From the NCBI GenBank assembly GCA_942493375.1, contig OW818698.1, positions 248,001 to 312,000 on the forward strand: DNA of 64,000 nucleotides. Reading direction: 5' to 3'. The stretch is from G942493375 sp942493375. GTDB lineage: Bacteria > Armatimonadota > UBA5829. The notes under the pieces are model-generated. The model saw only the letters and a program-made list of their open reading frames with translations. It did no database searches and had not been told where the DNA came from. Position 1 is the first letter of the stretch, and every line of letters begins with the position of its first letter. A program made the translations under genes and the position numbers. This document shows, piece by piece, positions 37,240-46,193 of the stretch.

Positions 37240-39234
37240 TTAACCAAGCATCGCCATATCCCAGCTTCCTAATTCAGGAATAGTAAACGTCGTATACCTA
37301 TCAGCACCATTTTCACCAGTCAGCACAACAGGGGCATTAAATGGTGTATGCAGGGTCATCTTCTCAGGAGCATCTGTTAGGCGCACTTTCAGATCGATCG
37401 CTGAGTCGAAGGACATATTCAGCAGGAATGCCGCGCGCTTGCCTGCCGGATTTCTTCTGCACCAGATCGCCACTTTGTCATAGGTCTCCACATATCCCGG
37501 CAGTTTGTTGTTGGAGAGCCAGACTGATGTTCGCTTAAGCTGGGTTGATCTGACCAAAGAACCTGTGAATGACCAGGGGAAGTATCCGAACACTGCAATT
37601 CTTCCTCCCAGCCTGTTCTCATAAAGCCCACTGATCGGTGAATCGCCCTTGAGCTCAAAATCCGCAGCTTTCGAGGTCACTCTGGCAGTCGGATCAATCG
37701 GTTCCAGCAGGTAGGCTGTTTCCACCCACCACTTGAATGACTGCCTGCAGTCCCTGTGCCAACCGACAAAACCAGTGTTGATCGGATCATCGGTCAATTC
37801 TTCAACCGTATCATCCTCGCGCTTACTTGCAACTTTGAACCCCAACAGATCCCCAAATCCCATATGGGTCAAACACTCAAGTGCAGCTCCGTCCATCATC
37901 ACACCGCCGCTCAGAACCTTCTTTATCTCTTCTTTGGAGAACGCCAGAGGAGCTGTGCCGGTAATAAACGTAAGTGCGCCGGCAGATTGGGAAGTCGCAA
38001 TGGGAATACCAGCACTGGCAAGTTCAATTACCTGGCCGTTCACAGGCAGAGTCTTCGCACCTGCAAACCATTCAGACCCCAGGTTCTCAGAGGCCAGCAA
38101 ATCTTTACACGAAAGCTGCCACATACCCTCGCAGTCACTCCTCTGGAAAGTATCAGCTATAACCTCATAGAAGTCCCGATATTTCTCTATCGCAACCAGA
38201 AATGCTTCATATTCCGGTATAGGAGCACCCAGGGAACCCATAATATTGAATGCAGTTCCTGTGCATCCATTTGCAATGTAGACCGCTGCCTCAGTGCAGG
38301 TCATCTTAATACTCTTACCAAGCCTGGCATAAGGGAAGCATTCAATTTCAGACTGGATATCCACCACACTCTTCGCAACTTCCGCAGTCTGTCTCCCCAG
38401 ACTGTGAGCTTTCTGAAGAATAGCAATCGGGGTAGCATCGGTATAGAATCCCCCACCAGGCCGCAGCATCCCGGGTTTCTGGGCATCTCTGGAAAGCTCT
38501 TCCAGCCACTCCCCAAAGCCGTATCCATTATAGAAAGACTCCCCGCACATCAACCCAACAGGCAGCCCCGGCTTCACACTGTCCACAGCCACCCGGACCT
38601 GGTTCATAACGTCCCACATTATGCCGTTGTTATGCCTGAGCCATGCTTTACGGACTATAAATGATTCCTCAGCATCAGTAGAATTTATAGCGGTTTTCAA
38701 AGACTCCCGCGTCCAAACCTTACCAGTCTCCTCGCTAAACCGCTCCAAACACCGGTCACAGAAACAGCACTGCACAACAGGCATATGCCCTTCCAGCCGC
38801 ACATCATCATCTATCCATAAAAAATCCGGACCAGCCTCAGTTAGTGCCCTATATGACTTCGATATATACCCCCGCAGCCCCGGATCCAATGGACAATACG
38901 ATCCCCGGGATACATTCCCCTCAATATCCATCATTCGCTGCCAGGGCTCATTCAGGGAATACTCAAGATTCTCCTCGTGATGCCCAACAGTAGACAGCAT
39001 ATTGATCCCGCAGGCATAGCCCATATCTTTAAGTACAGGGATCACTTTCGAAGCATTTTCCGCCACTTGATATACCACTTCCTGGGTCAGAGGTGGATGT
39101 GTAAATGAAGTAAAGAGAGCAATCTCATCAAAAGCTTTCGGATGCCTTTTCAGCATCCCAACCAGTTCCTCAAACCGTTCACCAATCTCCCAAATCGGCC
39201 TGCTGACTCTAAGTGACAATGTACCAGTTTTCAT
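37240..39234 (-). CDS. Cytoplasmic TIM-barrel glycosidase-like protein (664 aa)
   Basis: The protein lacks a signal peptide. Residues 1 to about 380 look like a TIM barrel: FDEIALFTSFTHPPLTQEVV, ACGINMLSTVGHHEENLEYS, AGPDFLWIDDDVRLEGHMP (a DDD cluster at a strand end), VVQCCFCDRCLERFSEETGK (a four-Cys cluster as seen near the active site of some GH42-like proteins) and FPYARLGKSIKMTCTEAAVY. About 390-530 resembles a beta-galactosidase trimerisation or flavodoxin-like domain, and the C-terminus is a beta-sandwich. A GH42-like role on internalised oligosaccharide is plausible but not proven. The TAA stop (37242-37240) lies inside a tcaatta-type repeat. Confidence 0.65.
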   Translation of the reverse strand: MKTGTLSLRVSRPIWEIGERFEELVGMLKRHPKAFDEIALFTSFTHPPLTQEVVYQVAENASKVIPVLKDMGYACGINMLSTVGHHEENLEYSLNEPWQRMMDIEGNVSRGSYCPLDPGLRGYISKSYRALTEAGPDFLWIDDDVRLEGHMPVVQCCFCDRCLERFSEETGKVWTRESLKTAINSTDAEESFIVRKAWLRHNNGIMWDVMNQVRVAVDSVKPGLPVGLMCGESFYNGYGFGEWLEELSRDAQKPGMLRPGGGFYTDATPIAILQKAHSLGRQTAEVAKSVVDIQSEIECFPYARLGKSIKMTCTEAAVYIANGCTGTAFNIMGSLGAPIPEYEAFLVAIEKYRDFYEVIADTFQRSDCEGMWQLSCKDLLASENLGSEWFAGAKTLPVNGQVIELASAGIPIATSQSAGALTFITGTAPLAFSKEEIKKVLSGGVMMDGAALECLTHMGFGDLLGFKVASKREDDTVEELTDDPINTGFVGWHRDCRQSFKWWVETAYLLEPIDPTARVTSKAADFELKGDSPISGLYENRLGGRIAVFGYFPWSFTGSLVRSTQLKRTSVWLSNNKLPGYVETYDKVAIWCRRNPAGKRAAFLLNMSFDSAIDLKVRLTDAPEKMTLHTPFNAPVVLTGENGADRYTTFTIPELGSWDMAMLG

Positions 39235-39551
39235 AACTATCCCCTTTAAATACTAGAGGTTGGATGTTGGAATCCATCACCAAACCCCGGATTATCAATA
39301 TTGAGATCATACCTGAAACAAATCCCAGGCATAACCCCTCCTCCAATGCTTAGACTTACACCCAGCGTATTCCTTCAAATAACGAACACATTGTGGTGCG
39401 GACTTCTAGCCTGCAAATTACCGCGAACCAATTCCCCCTTGGCGAAGGGGGTTAGGGGGATTGACTTCAAAACACAACAAAGAACCCGAAGGAATCCCCC
39501 ACCCCGCTGACGAACCTCTGACTAACTGAATATTCCAGGAGGCAATAAAAA

Positions 39552-40661
39552 ATGGCTGGACCTGTTAGTTTGAATACTGAAAGCGATATCTTCATAGGAA
39601 CCAGACGCAGAGTCAATAGATACCTGGTCTGCACCAATAATGGATACTTCCCGGTGCTGGCAAAGACCGGTGCTGATTCTCTAGCTGTTATATACAGAGT
39701 AGATGCTCCCCATGTAGGCATCAATGGAACCCTGGCAGTCAGCACATCCGCTGATGGAGGTAAAACCTGGTCGAGTATGGTCAGAATAACTCCCGGAGGA
39801 GAAGACCCCAGAAACCCGGCATTCGGAGTCAACAAAGCCGGTGACCTCATTGCAGCATTCTGGAAAGCCGGACTTCAGAGCTATGTACCTGACGAACGCG
39901 GTAACATGACCTATGCAACCGACCCGGCGTACGAACTTCCGGATGTTGATGCTATGTTCTACTGCAAGAGCTCAGACAACGGATGCACCTGGTCGGAGCC
40001 GGTATTATATCATTCCGGGTATTTGAAACTGGCATCCCCGTATGGCCGGATAATCACAGCGCCAAATGGAGAGCTCATAATGAGCGTGTATGGAGCTCCA
40101 AGAGGAGAAGAGCACGCTGCCGGCACTAACCTCTGCATACTGGTCAGAAGCAAGGATGATGGATTGACCTGGGGTGATGAAACTCCCGTAGCGTACGGTT
40201 ACAATGAAGCTTCATATCTCTTCCTTCCCGATGGCACAATGCTCTGTGCAGCCAGAAACATGGCCGGGTCTGTATCGATACTGGAAAGCAAAGACACTGG
40301 AAGAACCTGGAGTGAACCTATCGAAGTAACCCGAGTTGGAGAGCATCCCGCTGACCTGACTCTACTCGACAGCGGAAGAGTAATGCTGACATTCGGCAGA
40401 AGAATCAGACCCATGGGCTGTGGACTACTGTTCAGCGATGATCAGGGAAAGACCTGGAATAAAGATAAGGAAGTCCTGCTGGCAGGTGATGGAGTCCGCA
40501 ACGGTGACCTGGGCTACCCGAGCACCATTCAACTCGAAGACGGACACCTGGTAACAGTCCTATACTACGCCTCCGGCTCCGAACCCACCGGAGAATACTG
40601 GGGCTGGGGAGACATAAGCCTGCAGGCAATAACATATACCGAGGCTGATGTGACAGCATAA
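39552..40661 (+). CDS. Sialidase-like six-bladed beta-propeller, cytoplasmic
   Basis: The 369-residue protein starts at the ATG at 39552 after AGGAGG. It has no signal peptide. At least five Asp-box (BNR) motifs of the S-x-D-x-G-x-T-W type are visible: STSADGGKTWSS, SSDNGCTWSEP, SKDDGLTWGDE, SKDTGRTWSEP and SDDQGKTWNKD. This defines the sialidase-like propeller superfamily (GH33/GH93 and relatives). An N-terminal FIGTRRRVNRYLVCT could provide arginines of a triad, but true sialidase activity cannot be asserted. It converges on another Asp-box protein at 40790. Confidence 0.82.
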   Translation: MAGPVSLNTESDIFIGTRRRVNRYLVCTNNGYFPVLAKTGADSLAVIYRVDAPHVGINGTLAVSTSADGGKTWSSMVRITPGGEDPRNPAFGVNKAGDLIAAFWKAGLQSYVPDERGNMTYATDPAYELPDVDAMFYCKSSDNGCTWSEPVLYHSGYLKLASPYGRIITAPNGELIMSVYGAPRGEEHAAGTNLCILVRSKDDGLTWGDETPVAYGYNEASYLFLPDGTMLCAARNMAGSVSILESKDTGRTWSEPIEVTRVGEHPADLTLLDSGRVMLTFGRRIRPMGCGLLFSDDQGKTWNKDKEVLLAGDGVRNGDLGYPSTIQLEDGHLVTVLYYASGSEPTGEYWGWGDISLQAITYTEADVTA

Positions 40662-40675
40662 AACATGCCGTAATT

Positions 40676-40723
40676 GAAGATTCCGTTCACCCTGAGCGCA
40701 GTCGAAGGGTGAACGGAATCTTC
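40676..40723. terminator. 18-bp perfect hairpin after the propeller gene (ccctgagcgcagtcgaaggg family)
   Basis: The left stem (40676-40693, gaagattccgttcaccct) and right stem (40706-40723) are exact reverse complements with a 12-base loop. It begins 15 bases after the stop at 40661. The loop and inner stem match a repeat type scattered through many environmental genomes, so it may be a repeat that also ends transcription. Confidence 0.65.
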
Positions 40724-40752
40724 GCAGAGCAAACCATTAGTCAGTTAAGTCA

Positions 40753-40788
40753 CCGGGAATACGCCAATCAGGAGATTGGCGTTCCCGG
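40753..40788. terminator. Second hairpin between convergent sialidase-like genes
   Basis: ccgggaa-t-acgccaatc pairs with gattggcgt-tcccgg around a four-base loop, with one bulge. It ends one base before the stop codon of the minus-strand gene at 40790, so with the hairpin at 40676 it separates the convergent genes. Confidence 0.6.
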
Positions 40789-40789
40789 C

Positions 40790-41947
40790 TTACTTCCTCG
40801 TAACTTTCAACCTAAACACCTGCATCTGAATACTCTGATCCACAGTTCCATACTTGTCATCTGAACCATTGTGTCCTATTAGTAATATCCTGCCGTCCTT
40901 TAGCTGGATTGCTTTGGGATAATAGGGTGTGCCTGGAATGTCCAGTTTCGTCCATATTTTCCCAAGGTCTGCTGTCCACTTGATACCATCCGTAGCCAAG
41001 TGCAGGATGATTCCCTCTTTTATATACATCACCATCGGATACCCGCTGTGGGGTAGACCGGCGGGTTCACATTTACCCGGTACAAATGTCTTTCCCTGCT
41101 TGTGCACTATCCCCTGCATCCGATCGCTGTACCAATAGGAGTAAGGTGGAGTGCTCCCCATCTTTGATGCCAGGGGAGATATATCGGTCTCGTGGTCCGG
41201 AAAGTGTGCAGCTCTATGAATCCAGAACAGGTCGCCATTTGGGAGTTCACAGAAATCGCTTTCCTCGCAGACTCCCTCTTCAGCAGTCATCAACTGAATA
41301 GGCTCTCCCCAGGTCTTACCTTTGTCCGATGACACAAACATATTCTTAGTTATTCTCTTCTGCAGGTCGCCATCGCTCCGATTCCACACACCAGCAAACA
41401 ACACCAACCTACCATCTCGCAGCCGCCGGATATTCGTCGGCCACATTCTGTATTCCTCATCAGGCAGCAGATATATCTTCGCACTCCACGTCTTTCCGCC
41501 ATCGTTAGAGCGCTCTACATAACCGGTCTCTTTCATATCCCAGGGAGGAGTCGTAGGACGGACCAGCGTCCCATCCGGCAGCACTGCCGTTCCCCTGTTT
41601 GAGTCCTTATTGGCAACCAGAATTCCATCTGAAAGTGTAATCTCAGTTGGAGCATCAGCAATCTGTGTCCAGGTACCCCCGTTATCTTTCGATTCAATCA
41701 CCGGAATTGTAGCAACCGGTTTATCTTTAGGCCCGGTTATCTGCGTAAAATCACACCGCAACCGCCCATCAGGCAACTGCCAAAGTCCAATCCACGAAGT
41801 ATACCCCGGTGTCTCCGGTGAATGATATATAATACGCTGAGTGTGCTCAATAGCCTCAACTGTAAGTTCCTTACTCTGACTTGCAGTGCACAATACACCA
41901 ATCAATAAGCAACAAAAAACAAATGTAAATACCTCACAATGTCCCAT
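40790..41947 (-). CDS. Secreted sialidase-like beta-propeller
   Basis: The 385-residue protein starts at the ATG at 41947 after GGTGG. A signal peptide covers about residues 1-24 (FVFCCLLIGVLCTASQS). Asp-box motifs are present: ESKDNGGTWTQI, SNDGGKTWSAK, SSDKGKTWGEP. The sequence RLVLFAGVWNRSDGD and the C-terminal AIQLKDGRILLIGHNG fit exo-alpha-sialidase-like propellers. It is a second, exported member beside the cytoplasmic one at 39552, and is followed upstream by a DUF4838 gene 27 bases away, so the two are likely cotranscribed. Confidence 0.82.
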   Translation of the reverse strand: MGHCEVFTFVFCCLLIGVLCTASQSKELTVEAIEHTQRIIYHSPETPGYTSWIGLWQLPDGRLRCDFTQITGPKDKPVATIPVIESKDNGGTWTQIADAPTEITLSDGILVANKDSNRGTAVLPDGTLVRPTTPPWDMKETGYVERSNDGGKTWSAKIYLLPDEEYRMWPTNIRRLRDGRLVLFAGVWNRSDGDLQKRITKNMFVSSDKGKTWGEPIQLMTAEEGVCEESDFCELPNGDLFWIHRAAHFPDHETDISPLASKMGSTPPYSYWYSDRMQGIVHKQGKTFVPGKCEPAGLPHSGYPMVMYIKEGIILHLATDGIKWTADLGKIWTKLDIPGTPYYPKAIQLKDGRILLIGHNGSDDKYGTVDQSIQMQVFRLKVTRK

Positions 41948-41974
41948 TATCCACCAACCTATAAACCCAACTGA

Positions 41975-44242
41975 CTAGTCTTTCACCGGATGCTCAAGGA
42001 ACGTCTCTATCCTTGGATATACTATGTTTTCAAATTTATATCCTGGAGGTCCGTAATACTCGCTATTGGTCGTGCATCCTGCTTTCCGACTGACATCTAT
42101 AAAGCGTTTTCCTGCTTCTGCCAACTCTTTCGAAATCGGCTTAGAAAGGTCCACCAGGAACACTGGCCTGGCAATACCCGCTGCCCAACTATCTTTCTCC
42201 ACCCGAATCACAAGATCGTGTTCGCCAGCAGTCAATATCCCTATCGGCATAAACAGACATTCGTTCCAGGTAGCAACTACAGGCAGTTTCTGCTCACCCA
42301 CTTTTATTCCATCCACAAATACATCAAAAGTCCCATCGACTCCTCCGAAGAAAAGAGCATATTTCACACCCGTTGAACTCTCCTGAGCAGGTGTGCTTAT
42401 TTTTGTTGCATACCATGCGGCACCGTGATAATCCCATCCCTGTTCTGTCCATGACTTATCTGTTCGAATATTGGCCCATTTATCCAGGGACTTAGCTGCT
42501 GCCCATTGCTCATCAAGTCCGGCGTTCGCTGGGTCTGTCTTGAATCGCCATTCAACTGGCAGTTGTGCAACCAGCCCCTCTCTTCCAAATGCATGCTTGA
42601 GCATTTTGTCCCATATCGGCAACCGGACAACAGCAACTCTGGATTTCTCTTCCGGAGTCTCTGCCTTTGATTCCGCGTCAGTCAGAATGGCGTTTGCTTT
42701 GGCTATAAACTCATCGCTCCAGAACCCGGCAGCATCGGGTATAGTACCGCAAGGTAATGGTTTATCCAATTTGAGGAATTCTGAGTGAAGCAAATTAATG
42801 TATTTGATAACCCGTTCCCCAGAAGCTTTCCCATAATACAGCTTACAAAACTCTGCTACGGTCTTTTTGCCATCGGTCTCGGGCCGCCACATGCATTTAG
42901 CCAACAGATAATTGCGCAAATCCCTCATTTCACCGCCGGGGGTCTGAGTAGTCTGTGCAAACAGGCCTTTCATACCCTTGTCTCTAAACACCCGTATATT
43001 GTGATCAATATTCCTGATGTCCGGGAACGGGTCAAAATAGTCCCAGAAGTTAGTATAGTAGTTCCACACATACAGATAATTGCATATCTTCGCCCAGTTG
43101 CTTATGTTGGCATATACCCGCTTGTTTTTCTCACTCGTTGGGTCATCTATACGCCGGGCAAAGTCGGATGCAATGGGTGCAAACCTTATAACCACATTCG
43201 GTGCCGGTTTTGTAAGTTTCGGAGGAACTTCATAATCGTTATATGCTAGTGTTTCCACTGCTACATTTGGGTATTCCCTGGCCATAACATCCGCTATTTT
43301 ATTGATAAACCTGATAAGTGTCCCTGCTTTGGTACCCTCAGCCTTATCAATAGCTGCACATTCAGGACATTCGCACAGGTTGCCATAATCATTTGGACTT
43401 ATCGATACAAGGTATTTGCTGCTTGCATTATACCCGGCATCCTTTACCCACTGTCTTACCTTATCGATGGAAAGCCGGAGAACATCCGGGTTAGTCAGGC
43501 ACAGCTGGGTCATGTCCTTGATACGCTTACCCTTAATCATTGAGAAGTACTCAGGATGTGTATCAAAATACTCCTCTACTGGAATCAAATAGCTGAATGT
43601 ATGCACAAATGATGGCCCAACAAATGAGATACCACCAAACAGATTACCTTTGGGAATAGTATCCCAGGTAACATTTATCCTGTTCCGTAGTGCCCAGGTG
43701 TGGTCGACCAGCATTATATTGCGGTATTCCAGTTCAGGATCAAATTTTCGGGATTTCGGATTGCATGTTAGCTTTATCACTTGCGGAGTGTAAGTCATAT
43801 CTTCAGCAAGGAATCGAACACCCAGGTCTGTTTCAAGAAACTCATATACTCCATACAAAGTCGCCCTGGGAAACCGTCCTGCAATGTGGAGTTTCTGATC
43901 TTTGCGGAGTATTACAAACCCTTCAAATGCCGAGGGCAACAGCTTTGCCGGGATATCATCCCACTGTAACCGGTTTGTTTCCCCCAGAACAATTTCGTAT
44001 GGAGTTTCTGGCACACTATCACGTACAACAGAAAAATCAGCTCCCGTTATCTCTCCCAGAAAGTGCTGAAGTTCCCTGGCAGCATATTCCTCTGCTTCAC
44101 CACCTGCTTGTGGAATGACAATGCTGTATTTAGTTGCACCATTCTCAGCCAGCAACATTCTATCTGCCGATACTGATGTACTTAATACTCCAGCCATCAT
44201 AATAAAAAGCCCCACCTGTAGGATCCTGTAAAAACCACGCAA
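41975..44242 (-). CDS. Secreted DUF4838 protein with glucuronidase-like N-domain and C-terminal jelly-roll
   Basis: The 755-residue protein starts at the TTG at 44242 after GGGGGAG. It has a signal peptide (to about residue 26), an alpha-glucuronidase-type N-domain (EEYAARELQHFLGEITGADF, ATLYGVYEFLETDLGVRFL, about 30-150), and a DUF4838 region with SPNDYGNLCECPEC near 275-290 and a long helical end. A jelly-roll like the GH2 sugar-binding domain follows (about 590-720: WYATKISTP, VDGTFDVFVDGIKVG, ILTAGEHDLVIRV). It is the second DUF4838 gene here (see 12216) and lies in operon with the secreted propeller. The substrate is unknown. Confidence 0.85.
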   Translation of the reverse strand: MRGFYRILQVGLFIMMAGVLSTSVSADRMLLAENGATKYSIVIPQAGGEAEEYAARELQHFLGEITGADFSVVRDSVPETPYEIVLGETNRLQWDDIPAKLLPSAFEGFVILRKDQKLHIAGRFPRATLYGVYEFLETDLGVRFLAEDMTYTPQVIKLTCNPKSRKFDPELEYRNIMLVDHTWALRNRINVTWDTIPKGNLFGGISFVGPSFVHTFSYLIPVEEYFDTHPEYFSMIKGKRIKDMTQLCLTNPDVLRLSIDKVRQWVKDAGYNASSKYLVSISPNDYGNLCECPECAAIDKAEGTKAGTLIRFINKIADVMAREYPNVAVETLAYNDYEVPPKLTKPAPNVVIRFAPIASDFARRIDDPTSEKNKRVYANISNWAKICNYLYVWNYYTNFWDYFDPFPDIRNIDHNIRVFRDKGMKGLFAQTTQTPGGEMRDLRNYLLAKCMWRPETDGKKTVAEFCKLYYGKASGERVIKYINLLHSEFLKLDKPLPCGTIPDAAGFWSDEFIAKANAILTDAESKAETPEEKSRVAVVRLPIWDKMLKHAFGREGLVAQLPVEWRFKTDPANAGLDEQWAAAKSLDKWANIRTDKSWTEQGWDYHGAAWYATKISTPAQESSTGVKYALFFGGVDGTFDVFVDGIKVGEQKLPVVATWNECLFMPIGILTAGEHDLVIRVEKDSWAAGIARPVFLVDLSKPISKELAEAGKRFIDVSRKAGCTTNSEYYGPPGYKFENIVYPRIETFLEHPVKD

Positions 44243-44386
44243 TATACTCCCCCTTCATTGAATAACCAATGCAGTTGTGCCATACCGATTTGTTTTATGT
44301 ATAGTGATGAGTATATTGGAATCGAACCAAATGAGCAAGAGCAAGGGAATGAACATAAGACAAGAACTTTCCATCAACCCATATAA

Positions 44387-44420
44387 AAACCGGACGACAA
44401 TTCTTGCTGCCGTCCGGTTT
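44387..44420 (-). terminator. Rho-independent terminator of the PEP-CTERM gene
   Basis: On the minus strand a perfect 10-bp stem (aaaccggacg / cgtccggttt) with a 14-base loop is followed by a TTTTTAT run. It lies 30 bases after the stop of the gene at 44451. Confidence 0.85.
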
Positions 44421-44450
44421 ACAATTCAATATTGTGTTCAATAAACCAAA

Positions 44451-45170
44451 CTACTTGCGCCTGCGAATCACGAATCCACTGATGCCAAGTAGTCCGGATA
44501 CCATAACTACCAGAGAGCTTGGTTCCGGAACGGTTGTTTGGGTCGATGGATCATATGCACCAACAGTCCAGCGAATATAGTCCAACTGGCCGGTAGCTCC
44601 GGTTCCGCTGATATTGCCCATATTTATAAACACATCAGTATATGGACCATACATCGAAGCGTTATCTGTTACAAGCAAGCCATCTCTCCATATTTTAAAC
44701 TTTGAATTACCAGCACTATGTGCAATACGGAAAACATGGAAATCATCATTATTCGCTGAAGTGTCCCATGTGACTAGACCACCCGGTTCAAAATTGGTTC
44801 TAATGTCATTTGTTCGGATATCAAACCAGGACAACTGACCACCGTCACCCGGCATGATACTAAATCCAAAAGCATTTCCATTTTCTGTTATCTTTAAACG
44901 TGTCTCGATGGTGTAACCGTTGCTGAGCAAGTTAGCAGACTGGGCTAACCATGAGGGACTGTCCAGGTAACCAGCTGCAAAATCCAGAATACCTCCACCC
45001 GCATCCGTAAAACCTGCCGCTTTGAAAACGAAATCCGGAGTGTCTCCCAAAACGCCATTCTGCTGATATAACCAAGTAGAGGAATCAGCAGTAGTTGCCT
45101 GCAGTATGACACTGGATGTTACCAGCATCATAAGAGTGAGAGTGATTACTACCAAGCTTTTTATTGTCAA
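44451..45170 (-). CDS. PEP-CTERM sorting-signal protein with LamG-like domain
   Basis: The 239-residue protein starts at the TTG at 45170 after GGAG. It has an N-terminal signal peptide (to about residue 28), a concanavalin-like fold typical of LamG domains (YTIETRLKITENGNAFGFSIM, DDFHVFRIAHSAGNSKFKIWRDG), and a classic C-terminal tripartite sorting signal: VPEPSS, a hydrophobic helix (LVVMVSGLLGISGFVI) and RRRK. Such proteins are processed and anchored or released by an exosortase, usually linked to exopolysaccharide; no exosortase gene is in this window. It has its own terminator. Confidence 0.93.
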   Translation of the reverse strand: MTIKSLVVITLTLMMLVTSSVILQATTADSSTWLYQQNGVLGDTPDFVFKAAGFTDAGGGILDFAAGYLDSPSWLAQSANLLSNGYTIETRLKITENGNAFGFSIMPGDGGQLSWFDIRTNDIRTNFEPGGLVTWDTSANNDDFHVFRIAHSAGNSKFKIWRDGLLVTDNASMYGPYTDVFINMGNISGTGATGQLDYIRWTVGAYDPSTQTTVPEPSSLVVMVSGLLGISGFVIRRRK

Positions 45171-45343
45171 TTTCGTCTCCTTTCCAATGTTTTAGCACAC
45201 ATAAAAGTTGGCTTCAACTCAATCACAGGTGCCATACATAATAATAAACACCCACAATTAACGGATGATACCTCACTATTTAACGCATGTCAACTGGTAC
45301 ACGCATATAATTTAATCATTTTAAAGATTTTTCGTGCCACAAC

Positions 45344-46171
45344 TCATAAAGTGTCTATTTTCGAAATCCAAATAGCAGTTCCGGTCCATTCTTCTCTAAA
45401 CTCGTCGGCAGATATTTTCTCAGGTGAAGCAGTCAACGGATCGATAATACTGACAGAATCAGATTTCATCGAGGTAACCAGGATTGCATGCCCTCCAATA
45501 TTTGGCAACCTCACATATGCAACAAATGAGGAACCTAAATCACGCGCCTGCTGATAATCCATATATCCAGCATCAGCTCTGTATCCCTTTGCCCTGACTA
45601 CACCGGACAACACTCTAGCCAGGGCAAACTCACTGGTACCGCCGATCAGGTTGGTTCCAGCCCTCTCAGCCAATACTCCTTCACTCACCTGAATACCATA
45701 TTTCTGTAGAAGCATAGAAGCCGAAGCTGGAGCACAAGTAATTCCAGTTGTCTGCTGTATACAACCGTCCTTGTCCGGGAAATTGTAATAGACTTCTACG
45801 CCGAAGAGGCGCCAGTATAGAGAGGAAAAGGCGAATGGTAATATGACAACAAATGCAAGGCTGGCAGCTATTACAAACATCCCTCTGCGTGTCCTTGCTC
45901 TGGCAGCACCAACCAGCATTAACAGCGCATATCCCGCAACAACACCTTCACCACCAGCTAAATCAAACGTATTCCCGAGCCACGCTCGGACTGGCTGGAA
46001 ATGTGTAACCGCTGCCAAAACCGCCACAAATCCAGCCATCACAGATACAATATTAAAAACCCGATCGCTGCACTTCGATATCCGAAGCCCCAACAGCAGC
46101 ATCAAAACACCAGCGCCAGTCATTCCCAAAGCTCGCAAGCAATCGTGTGTTAAAGGAGATAAATTAAGCAC
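45344..46171 (-). CDS. Membrane-embedded C39-like cysteine peptidase
   Basis: The first 125 residues form about four membrane spans (near 14-30, 40-58, 75-90, 98-118). The C-terminal domain matches the C39/papain-like fold: Q140 five residues before C146 in CIQQTTGITCAPASASMLLQ (oxyanion Gln and nucleophile), H228 in NIGGHAILVTSM and D244 in SIIDPLTA. There is no ABC transporter domain, unlike bacteriocin exporters. The catalytic part should face outward or inward depending on span count, which is not settled. It lies 22 bases downstream of the 1154-residue hydrolase gene and beside a PEP-CTERM gene. The substrate is unknown. Start GTG 46171 is tentative. Confidence 0.78.
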   Translation of the reverse strand: MLNLSPLTHDCLRALGMTGAGVLMLLLGLRISKCSDRVFNIVSVMAGFVAVLAAVTHFQPVRAWLGNTFDLAGGEGVVAGYALLMLVGAARARTRRGMFVIAASLAFVVILPFAFSSLYWRLFGVEVYYNFPDKDGCIQQTTGITCAPASASMLLQKYGIQVSEGVLAERAGTNLIGGTSEFALARVLSGVVRAKGYRADAGYMDYQQARDLGSSFVAYVRLPNIGGHAILVTSMKSDSVSIIDPLTASPEKISADEFREEWTGTAIWISKIDTL

Positions 46172-46193
46172 TGGTATATATCAACCTTTCCGA

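Noticed and set aside
37240..39234. Confident beta-galactosidase (GH42) call
   Set aside because: The fold and Cys cluster are suggestive, but catalytic glutamates could not be placed with confidence.
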